Assembly: GCA_947359465.1 (NCBI GenBank)
Contig: OX375876.1
Span: 83,164,359 to 83,228,358, forward strand
DNA length: 64,000 bases
DNA from: Metellina segmentata
Taxonomy: Eukaryota; Arthropoda; Arachnida; Araneae; Tetragnathidae
Reading direction: 5' to 3'
Position 1 is the first letter of the stretch, and each line of letters begins with the position of its first letter. The notes below the pieces were generated by a model, which had not been told where the DNA came from, did no database searches, and saw nothing but the letters and a program-made list of their open reading frames with translations. Positions 25,301 through 37,300 of the stretch are shown in pieces. The position numbers were made by a program, and so were the translations under genes.

Positions 25301-28300
25301 TATTACTGCATTCGATTATTTTTGTTAATAAAAGTAATTAAATTTGTTTGACATAACTTATGTTCTAATTAAGTTAAATATTTCAGATAAGTAGTTTTTG
25401 ATTTCCATAAAATACCTATTTTAGGTACCTTTATTGTGGAATCTAAGCAGTAAAGCTGAGGATAAGAATTCATATTATGTTCAACAATTACTTGATTGGA
25501 TTATGCCATCAGATATTGAAACTGGAAGTAAACTTTTCAATCTTTCACAAATTCCAGGCCATCGCATTTTTACACAGTTACCTTGTGATTATACCTTTAG
25601 TTCTGACAAAACATTAGTGGTAAGTGTATAACATTTTTAATTAACAAACTTTTGTCAGTTATGACTTTGTGTTGTGCTTTGTTTTGTAAGCCAACAATAT
25701 GTAATTAAGTTAAACAAGTTCAACATATTCTTTGATGCAATACCTTTAAATATGCTGCATTGAAATCCTAGAAGTAGCAACCGCACAATGTTTAAGCAGA
25801 CTTAACCTTTTTGCAGACAAAATCAAGTATATTAAGATGGTCCTAAAAGCAGTGTTTCTGAAAATTGATTTAGATCAGTGTAAAAAACTTGGCTAGTCTT
25901 GATTTCACAAAATTAAAACAATTTTTTTAAACAAAGCTGATAAAATTTTTTGAAAATACAGTCAGTATTGGTTATATGGTCAGCTCAGCGGTCCAGAAAA
26001 ATCAGACCATATATGCGGAACAATACTACACTATTTAATTATGACAGGATTATATTCACCTATCAGAACATAGTGCTCATAAACAAATAATTAAACTTTA
26101 AAGAACATTTAAAAAATTAATTCGCAAAGTAAAAACTACAGTAAGAAATATGCAATATTTTTTTAGTAAAATTTATTAGCTTACCTTACTAATCTAAGTA
26201 CAGTACGAATACGTACGTGTATCCATATTCACCTATCTCTACTATTATAAAAGAAAATGGTTGTTTTTCGTTAACACAGTCCTGATAAATCTACGGCACT
26301 TACAATAATGAGATTTGGCACACTGCTAGTCCAAATATTTTGCAATTTTTGGATTGCGGTGAATTTTAAAATTCAATCTGGAACATTTAAAAATGAATTT
26401 AATGGAATTTTATTGTTATTGTTTTCTTTCAAATGGCAATAGCATAAAAAGTCGAAGATTCTAAATTTATTATTTTTTTTTTCGTTTTCATTTTGCGCAG
26501 AGGAACAATTTGTCAGCATACTCAAAAAAACAATTAAAATTTTTAACATGAATGAACGTTCTTATTCGTTTTGTATGATCCAAATGAAACAAAATTTTCT
26601 TTACTCTTTTCGTCTCCATTTCAACATACTTTTTAAACAGATAACTTCAATCAATAAACAGACAGATGTACACCCGTTGTGCTTGTGGAGGAAGAGAGAG
26701 AAATGGGGGGGGGGAGAGTAAAGGCGTAAATTTAGGACCTCTCCGGGGTTGCAAAGACTTTTTTTTTTCTTCTGGTCTCCCAGTCTCAAAAAATATTACA
26801 ACAATTACTATTTTTCAAAAAAAAAAAAACGATAGCCTTATTGAAAAGATAAAAATCCGACCATATAACCGATAACGAGGAAAATAAAATGACTATATAA
26901 GTGGTGCGCTTCAACACATATTCCCTATTAAGTTAGACGGGACTTTAGAAAACTGACCATATAAGCGGGGTGACCATATAGCAGGTACTGACTGTATTTA
27001 GGTGAAAAAACTATTGAACAGATAAAATTGTTAAAATAGTTGACTTTATAACATTCAGAATAAAAATTCTGATAAGTTAAACTGCACTCTTTTTAAAGTG
27101 TACTAGTTTTGAAGAGTTATAATGAAAAAGTGTCAATGTCAAATAGAAAATAGTTGACAAGCATGAGGTATAGATGAGCTGTACTCTTAAAAAATTTTAG
27201 AAATGTTTGCTTTTTAATTATTGAATTCACATTACATTCGTTTACATCTTGCGCTTCTGTGTTTCACTCATCAACAATTATGTGTAAAATGTGATTATTA
27301 CATATGCATATCTGCAATCCTCTTTTAATTTTTATCATATTATCACACAAAGAGAGATATTGTACAAAAAATATAACATGAAAGCTTATTTGCAAGTACA
27401 TAATTGTGTGTTTTTTAGGATGAGGATGCAATGACAGAAAGCAGCCAGCTTCCATCCTTAGTTAACTCTCTTCAGTCCTTAATTGGAAATTCTTGGATGA
27501 GTGATATTGATATTCATACTGCTAGTGGTATTGTTATTCCTGCTCACAAACTGATTTTAGCTCTAAGATGCTCTTCCCTTAGGAACGTATGTTGTTTTTA
27601 ATTTTTAAATTATACATATATATTTTTTAGTATTTTCAATGTATTAAATTTTTAAGGTTTTCCTAGGCATTTGATGAGCCAGTAAATGGTGGTAAACATA
27701 TTCTGAACTGGCAAGATACATCTTTTGATGCTGCTCTTCATTTCTTAAATTTTCTGTATACTGGTACTACAGAATGGAAAGAAGATGTCTTTGATGAACT
27801 TATCCAACTAGCAACAAAGTTAGTTATTCATTAAAAATGTTCTTTTTTCTGTTATTGTTGAAATATGAATACTAGACTAATTTCTACTTTGCTTCAAATC
27901 TAAAATCTTGTATTTCAAGATAATGCTTCTGTAAACTTGGTAATAGAAACTTTGTTATTTCATTATTGAAATGAAAACTATCATTTTACTTTATAATTAT
28001 TATATAAAAAAAATCTTCTCTTATTTAGGTATGAAGTGAAGGATCTGCTTTACATATTAAATAATAGCTGTGAAACTATCGAACTTATTACAGATGAAGA
28101 TTCAGCAATGGATGTGTGCAATGAATCAAATAGGGATACTGCACTTTCTAATGAAGGTACAAATAAAAAGATTTTGCTTTTTTTTTTGTTTAAAACTAAA
28201 TAAACTTATTAATCATTTAATTGGAAAATATGTATTTTATTCTTCATGAGTTGAAATAAGGAATTGCATTATCTTTTAATGAATTACAATTTACACTTTG

Positions 28301-31300
28301 TAAAATGAGCTATATGTATACATAACACTGAAGTGCCATACAAAAAAGTACAGACAAGCCTATGCAAAGTACTAGTAATGCCACTATGTACATCATTGGT
28401 TGTGTCTGCCTGTGCACATAAAGTGATTGACATCTGTGGAGGCATCTAGAGCTCTTTCCTCTGTGAGAATGACAAATTTTCATGATTCAGGCAATTTTCA
28501 ATGGTTTAATAGTTGTAGCTCATGCAATGGGTCATAGCATTTCGGAAATAAAGGAAAAGTTTGAATTTTTACGAGAGCATATCATGACTACGAGAATTAT
28601 GGCAAAATCTAACTTACGACAGCAGTGTAACCATAAAAAGACTGGGTATGGTGCCTTGAGCAGCGCCACCATTTTCAATGAGCTTACTAGTGAGAAATTG
28701 TGAACTACAGCTTCAGTTCTCACTCCCCATAGTTTCACTTCTCATTTCTTAAACCATTTTTATTGGTTACTTATAGTTTCCGTTTGCATACAACACTTAC
28801 TTATGTCCATAACAAGTGTTATAAATAGAGAACTGTGCTGCTAAAATACTTAAGCATTGAAACAGAAACAAATCACCCACCAAATAGAAATACCCCTAAT
28901 TCTCAAAAAGCATTTTACTCATCTATCAATTAGGGATTACAAAAGGATGAAGAAACACAGAAAACTGGATACTTAAACAAAACCAAGACATGTGCAATAA
29001 GATATTTTAATCTCTAAAGTGTATCTTCTGTTTGAAATTATAGAACATGAAGCTCCAGAGTGTTGGATAAAAATACAGGAAGGCTGCCATTTTAAGTAAT
29101 AGTAACTGAGGTACAGCATACATGTGAGATTTGAGTTCAGTTTTAGGAGTAGTTTAACAGAAGTAATCATTTAGATGCAAAAAATTCTATAAAATAACCA
29201 TTTTATTATATCTCTTTTCATAAAACTAAATTCGCATTAATTTTTGCAAAACTTGAAATCTTGTTATGAAAAGTGCTCTCTTTTATACAAATTGCTCTGT
29301 TTCACACTGTTGCAAGAAAAAAAACATTTGCCTTAAAAATTTTATATTTTTACATAAAATTCTGATTTAAATCTTTGTAATTGTTCTTGCTTAGTTTCTA
29401 TTTTATTTTTCAGATAAAAGTGACGAAATATCAGTTTGTGTCAATTACCATAAAGAGAATGTATTATCTCCATCTATGGATTTAGTAAAGTTTAAAAGTA
29501 CAGAAAATGTGAAAGTATGTGATGTACATGAACAACCTTTTCTTTCCAAAGAAACAGGTAATAAGCCCAGTGCAGCCTGTATTACCCAAGAGTTTGGTTA
29601 TTTGTCTTCTGATTGTACTAATAAAGTACATATTCCGAAACAGAGTAGATCTGATTCTGAAATAACGCATAATGAAAGTATTCCAGATGAGTTATATATT
29701 GTTGGAAGCAATTTTAATGATTTGATTGCTGAAAAAAATAATGACTTATTTAGCTCTGCATGTATTGAAAATCCTGTTTGCAAAGTGAATATTGAATCTT
29801 ATAATACAGAAAGTGAATCTTCAAATGACTCATGTAAAATTGTTAAGGCTGAAGTAACATCTCTTTATACACCTAATAAAAGTCAAAATGTGATTTCCCC
29901 TATGATGTGTCCTAATTCTCCTCGAAACTGGGTCGTGAAGAACAATACATCACCAGTATTGTTTTCTTGTGATAAAAATAAAAACAAAATTTATGCTTCT
30001 GAGAAATATGAATGTCTATGTTCTGAAGCAACAGTGATCGAACGAAATTTGAGTGACTCAAATGAAGATATTGTTGTGTTGGATGAGTGTGTGAAGATAA
30101 AGGATAAAGTTCAAAATGTTTCTCCAAAATCTTTTAAAGGTAGATTACCTTTAAAAAGACGTTACAAACTCAATAGATTTTCTGAAGAATTTTCGCAATC
30201 ACCATTTCATATGTATGATGAAAATGATGATTTTAACTCTGCTATATGCTTAAGCCAAAACACTTCCTTACAAGGACAGATAAATGTAAAAGAAAGTTGT
30301 GGATTAAACCTGAATGTTTCTCAAACTGCTATCATATCTCAAAGTGTAATGTACTCTTCACCTCATAAACAATCACTTACAAAATTTGATAAAATTCAGA
30401 TTCCTAAAGAAAATGATAAACTTGTTGAAAAGGTAGCTGACAAAACTTGTACTGACTTTAGCAAGGAATTGCTCACAGATCCTGCCAATCTAAGTCAAAA
30501 GGACAATGTCTCATCTCCTGAAATTTTCATCTGTGATTCAGATAACGAAGTCGATTCAATATTAGGGCCAGACTATTTTCACCAACAGAATAGCTTTTTG
30601 GAAAAGAGAAGTTCAGACTATTCTTCAAATAGTGTTATCAGAAAACCAAATTCTTCAAAAAGTTTTGGTTTATCTCCAATTAAAAATGATGGAAACCTGT
30701 CCAGAAACTCAATGATTAAAAATGATCGAAGTTTATCACCTGAAATAATTTATTGTGATTCAAGTTCAAATGATAACGAGGATCAAACAATGAAGATACA
30801 GTCCCTTAAAAAGGTAAAGGATGCAGCTTGCAGAGAATTGTTGAACTCTTCACCACTCCACTCTGTTCAGGTTGAAAATAAGAGGAAAAGCCCAGATGTA
30901 AGTTTTGGCTGTTTCAAACAGCAAAATGTATTGCATTTAAAAATAATTGACTGATTTATGACCTTGCTGCTCTTATTATATCTATACAGGGTGATTCATA
31001 AGTACGTATACAGTTTCCAGATGCTGTAAAACAGTTTAAGACACGGTCCCCAAATGCGAACTGTTAGCTAGATATACTCATAAAGTTTGTGTCCCCCTCC
31101 CGAGTGAAGTGACGTAGGCGATAGTAAGCATGTCACATGACTAGTCAGTGGAAATTGCAGCGTCTGCAGTGGAGAAGGCGTTTTGTGTTATTGAAGTGAG
31201 CAAAGTGGAATCTGTCACCCTTAGGCAACTGCATTTTCAATGTTTGATTTTGAAAAGAACCTCCAACCGCAAAATTAATTTACGATTGGTTTAAAAAATG

Positions 31301-34300
31301 TGAAACTACGGGCTGTTTGTGCACAGTTCCAAAGTCAGGATAACCGAGGGTATCGGCAGATGTCGTCAAAAACTTTATTCATCCAATTGGATAGTAAAGT
31401 CACAAAAACTTTATTCTCCAATTGGATGGTGCACCACCCCACTAGTCAGGTGACATGTGAAATTACTTCTATTAACATCTTCTTCACCGATGGATTGGAC
31501 GAAGCGCCGACTGCAGCATGACACTAACCCAATGGTCACCCAGATGCCCTGATTTAACACCATGTGACTTTTTCTTTGGTGCTACATAAAGGATAACGTA
31601 TTTAACCCTCCTCTTGTTGATCTAGCGGATTTGAAACAGCATATTACAACCACTATCATTGAACTTGCTTCTGATGCCCTAACATGCGTCTGGGCAGAAA
31701 CAGCTTACCAGTTCAATGTGCGTAGCGTGACTAAGGGTGCACACATAGAACATCTGTGACTGTCTCTAAAAAAACTTGAAACATTCACCCAAACTTCTGT
31801 GTTACAAGTAACATAAAACATCTTGCATTTATCACTGTTATATACTGCCTTGAAATTGTATACTTACTTATGAATCACCCTGTATGACTATTTTCCTTTT
31901 TTTTTCTGAATTAGTATGGTATGTTGAACACATAAATTAGTATTTTGGGTAATATCAATCAAAATTTGGGTACTGAATGCATAATTAATAAGGCAACATT
32001 AATTTTAAAAAATAATGTTTATTTTATTCCAACTTTGTACTGGCTCCATTTAGGGTAAATAAGGATATAGTTTATCATTAACAACTAAGATATATGTAGG
32101 AATAGGTTGGTTTTTTGGTGCAAGGGCCAGATCTGGCCACGGTGCAGCAAGCAATGTTTTTTCGTTTAAGTAAACGGGAACTCACAAGGAAGGTTTTTAC
32201 TGTCAGGGAAGAGCGAAATACACCCAGGGTAGTTGCAGGAAATGAGCCTTCACTATATACAGTTTGCAAACTACTTATGCAGCGAGCTAATCCTCATGTA
32301 GGGCTAAGATTTTGTACAGGATTTTTTTTGCAGCACAATATTGAATAGTTTATTAAAGTACTAGCAACTGCGTGGCTAGCACGGCATTGCCCGTGACAGT
32401 TCTTTTCATGGGGTCAGGTGTGACCACTGCTCGCAAACCCCAGTGATTGCCGGAATTCCCCGGCTATTGCTATGGATTCCCGCAAACCAAATGAGAATTC
32501 ATGCCTATTGAATAACAGACATCATAGCGTTGCCAGTGGTGGCAGGGTGGTAACAGAACCGGGAAATCAGGGAATTCTCAGGGAACTTTTCAATTCTGGA
32601 AATATCAGGGAATTCTCAGGGAAAATTTCCAAATTTCACAAAAAATCAGGGAATTTTAAAATTTTTTATGAAAACTAACTATTGTCGTTTGTGGACTATT
32701 TAGAGTTGCGCGATTACAGGTACTTTTGAGAATAGAATAAATCGTTTTTGCCGAAATTGTAAGTCGTATAAAGAACACCGGCGTCGTAATTTTCGAACCC
32801 ATCGAAAACCGCTGCCGTGGTTTTCGTTAACGGAGCGTCTCGTCGCCATGAGGACAGCGATACAACTTGTGGTATACAATTTTAAATTTGTGTAACTAAT
32901 AATGTTTTTTGGTGCATTAAATTAATATTTTTTGCTCGCAATTATATTTTTGTAGGATTTTTTGGTAAAACTACGTTTATAGCGATGTTACGGCTTTGGC
33001 GCTTTTTTTGCGAACTTCTAAATTCGCCAAGGAAGGAATTATTTCAAATGAATCAATAAAATCAACCGACAGTTCAACGAAGTTTGAAAGAACTTAAAAG
33101 AATACTAGCCACTGCGTGGCCAGCACGGCGTTGCCCGTGACAGTTCTTTTCGTGGGGTCTGGTGCTTACTAACTAGGTGCTGCTCGCTAACCCCTGGTGA
33201 TTGCTACGAATACGGTTTGAGAAACAAACCAAATGATAATTCGTAGTCTATTGGATAACAGCCATCATGGCGTTTCCCGTGGTGTTGGGTTGCTTCGCAA
33301 ACCGAATGGAAATTCGTAGCCTATTGGAATGAATTCCCTGTGAAATTCCATTTGGTTTTGCGAAGCAAACCAAACTATGAATATAGTGAACTATATATCG
33401 CTTCGCAAATTCGATAACAGCCATAACGGTCCCAACTATGCGCACATAGCCGTGAAATGACTCAGATTCAGACATTTCGCGCCATTTGCAATTATTTTTC
33501 TATCGATGAAAACGTGTTTATTTCGTTAACTTTGAGTTAAAAAAGTATATTTTGAAACAAAATAGTTGTTACAGGATCAACCATTTATTAATCACTTCAG
33601 TCCGGAGAAGCGTGTGCGGCGATCTGCTGCGCCGTGGAGAACTGCGGTAGAAATTGCACGCAAAGTTGGACGTACATCGCCGCAGTCACGCCGGAGGCAA
33701 GTGTGCACTACTCCATTGGATCTAATGTATCTCAGACCGCACTTGCTTTACGGCAGCGGCGCCGTACGTTGAAAAACCGGATGTGTGCACCGGGCCTAAG
33801 GGTTTAACTTTTCGCTTGCCGAGGTTAACATGGAAACCATAATAATCGTAATTCAGATAGGTTGCCTTAACTTGCTACTAGAAATGCGCCAAAAAAAAAA
33901 ACCCGCGAAGATCGTTGCAACCGTTTTAAACATAGACTGAAGCTGTACCAATTTTTTTTATGTATATTTGCATTTGATTTTGATGTATATTTGGATAATG
34001 TAGGGACATGTGTAAAAGGTTCATAATATTTTTTAAACAAAATATTTTTTTTCGCATTTTTTTCAATTGCTATTGTTAGAGTTCCATTAAGGGTTCCAGA
34101 CTTTACAATAACAATTAAAATATCTGATGAGAAAAAATACAAAATATTTGTGGAGAATGATTCTTTTACCCCATCTGACCCTAAATATTTAAAAATATTG
34201 TCGTGGGTACTGTATATCGATACCAAATACGGATCCCGACATTTCTTAAGGGATTTGTAAAATCAGGGAAATTTTTGTCACACTATCATGGAAATCAGGG

Positions 34301-37300
34301 AAATATCAGGGAACTTTTTTTCGAAGATTTTGTTGCCACCCTGGGTGGCATCGTCATTGTCAAATTCAGCCAAATTCGAATTGCGAAGAGATGCAATCGG
34401 CGTGACGTCACAATCTCTTGTGAAAACATGTATATTTAATTGAAAAATTATTTATTAAAAGAAAATCGAACGTGTAAGGTATATATTTGGTGTAAAATTT
34501 TCCGCAGATTTCAAATCCGTTAAAATTTTCAATCTGTCTTTTTTTCCTGATTTTACAAAAAAGAACTAAACAAGGCCAGTCAAAAATTTTAAATTTTTTT
34601 TTGCTTGAATTGTTTGAGCTCAGGAAATGAAATCTGTTGATTTCTCGACAGGGAAGGTCAAATTCGTATGGGAACAAATATGAAAGTTACAATTTAAAAA
34701 TTATTTATTTAAAGAAAATCATATTTTTACATATCGATCTATTGTGAAAAAAGCCTTGTAGTGGCTCATAATTAGCAATTGAGTGCCCGCCGCAATTAAA
34801 AAAAAGTTATTTATTATTCTCGACAGGGAAGGTCAAATTCGTATGGGAACAAATATGAAAGTTACAATTTAAAAATTATTTATTTAAAGAAAATCATATT
34901 TTTACATATCGATCTATTGTGAAAAAAGCCTTGTAGTGGCTCATAATTAGCAATTGAGTGCCCGCCGCAATTAAAAAAAATTATTTATTATTATTTTTTA
35001 TGTATATACAGTTGCCTCTTGTTAAATTGTATTTTACTAAATCACTCATTGTTACTTGTCCCCCGTAACTTTTAAATTTGCATACATCAGGAACTCTTAG
35101 AATTACTTTAGAATTGGAGATCAAAATTCACCTGTTTCAACCAGTTACCGTAGTCTTCTCATAGGCCCTCACACCGCAATGTGAAATTTTGTATGTGTTA
35201 TTGCTTCAAAGAGGTTAAAATTAATGTTAGAACTAATAAAAGATGCAAGATATATACTCACACCCTTTCATGAAACCCTGGCCTCTTTTCTGGGCTGGAC
35301 GCAAACTCATCAAATTCACTGACACCCCTGTTTTTATCCATGCTTCTTATTCTACTTTTGCTGAAACGTATTCTTAAATTAATACAATGATACGTACCCA
35401 AAATAGAAACACGTCCCATAAAATTTCACTCTTTTATTGTGCTGAAATATATTTACATTGAAGACAGACAGAAGTAACCAGAACATTCAAACATTATGCT
35501 ATTTAATATGCACTGTTTAAATACAGTAAAGAAAAATCAACACCACAATATTCTAGATGAAAATGTCAGCAACAAGAATTCTATATTGTGTTGCACCATC
35601 TACTGGGATAAAGACAAATGAAAATAGTTATAGTTCATAACGGATATCTACAGACATTGTTTTGAGGGATTGAGGTTCTTCATTGGTCAGACCCCAAAGA
35701 AAGGTAGAAAATTGTAAATGTTCTATTGTATATACAAAATATTCTACCATATTGTAGTTTTACGTAATTTCAAATAAAAAATGCATAATTTGCTTTTTGT
35801 TTCTAATAAGTAACTTTTTCTCAGTCATCACTATATTGCTTCCCCTGTGTATTGTGGTTTTTTGTCTCCCTAGAAGCATGATGTATCAAAGGGTTACTAT
35901 ATATTATAAAAAGCGATTATTGATCCCAATTTAATTTTCGCCAACACTCCAATTGGTATCATCTAATGTCAATGACTTGTAGAAAATAAGTTATTTTAAT
36001 GTTAACATGTATAATTAATTATCAAAATTACTGACTGGTGAAAATGAAATATTTTCAATGTGCATCTTTTAAAATATTTTTTGCTTTTACTTTATCTTTC
36101 ATGCTACCAATAATTTTTGTAATAAAATTTCCAAGTATTTTGCTGCAAAACTTTTAATTTCAATTGTTGTTATAATTTTACACCATTTACCATTCTTAGA
36201 TATTTCAGAAATATTACAAATATTTCTGGTTTATTATTAGTACTATTGTTTGCAATAGTTTGAATTAGAAGATTCAGCTGAACAATATATTTCTTCTCAG
36301 GAAAAGTTATTTGATTCTGTTCCCAACATCCAATTAAAGTGGTCATTTTTACGAAATTTGTGTTACATTCAAGTATTGCACTTCCAAGAATGTAGTTAAA
36401 ATATTGATAATTTTCATTATTTATACATATTTTCAATTAACTGAAATCAACTAATATCTTGTGCATAATTTTTGCTTTCATAAAAAATTTTATCTCTAAT
36501 ATTATTAAAGGAAATGTTTGTTTCTTGCACGCAAATTCTTGACAAATCTATGGCACTTACAGTAATGGGATTTGGCACACAGATAGTCCAAATTTTTTGC
36601 AATTTTAGGGTCAGTGAATTTTAAAATTTAATCTAGAACATTTTAAAATGAATTTAATAAAATTTAATTATTATTGTTTTCTTTGGAATGGCAACAGCAT
36701 AAAGATATGACAGAATTCTAAATTTATTTTTTCTGTTTTCATTTTGCACAGGGAATTATTTTCCAACAGACGTTATAAAACAAAGTTTTAACTTTAGTTA
36801 TGTAGTTCTTTTTTCTATCTCCTAGACCGTTAAAGATAGAGTAAAAATTTCAGCTGATTTGAAATCTGCGGAAAATTTCACATTAGATCAATTCCTAAAA
36901 ATAGGATTTTCTTTAAATAAATAAAATTTTTAAATCGAATATCTTTTTTATTTTTGCAAGACAATGTGACGTCATGCTAACATTAGTGTTCCAAAAAAAA
37001 AAAAATACATTTCCAGCCCTCTTACGATTTTAGCGAAAGAAAGCAAAGAAAATAAAAAACATTTTGGCTGGCATTATTTAGTTCTTTTTTGTAAAATCGG
37101 GATCGTTAAAGATAGATTAAAAATTTCAATGGATTTGAAATCTACAGAAAATTTGACACCAGATAGATACCTCATACATTTAATTTTCTTTTAATAAATA
37201 ATTTTTCAATTAAATATTTATATTTTTTGGTTGGCGAGGCAAACCACCACACAGGCAATGTGACCTCCATGAAAAGAGCTGTCATGGGCAACTCCGTTAT

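Larger units (their letters stand above)
32962..33949. mobile_element. Second copy of the CTACACTCTACG-type MITE
   Basis: Left CTACGTTTATAGCGATG and right (reverse) CTATGTTTAAAACGGTTGC arms match the copy at 5771-6557, as do ATTATTTCAAATGAATCAAT and GCCGAGGTTAACATGGAAAC inside. Its middle (33105 to about 33790) is other inserted DNA. Confidence 0.7.
32543..34343. mobile_element. hAT-type element with CAGGGAA repeats, inserted in the Helitron
   Basis: Ends CAGGGTGGTAACAGAA and the reverse complement of TTTTGTTGCCACCCTG. The bases GGTGGCA occur at both junctions, consistent with a 7-8 bp target duplication. The sub-terminal regions carry many AATCAGGGAA repeats in one orientation. Most of its interior is a second MITE copy. 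No transposase seen. Confidence 0.65.
32361..34640 (-). mobile_element. Helitron interrupted by a hAT element
   Basis: The 3' end at 32361 reads, on the minus strand, GCTAGCCACGCAGTTGCTAG followed by T, the hairpin plus CTAG terminus of this family. Sequence resumes at 34344 (GGTGGCATCGTCATTGTC) and at 34430-34600 matches 51010-51140 and the reverse complement of 37080-37200. The 5' TC end was not found, so it is probably 5'-truncated near 34640. Confidence 0.7.
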
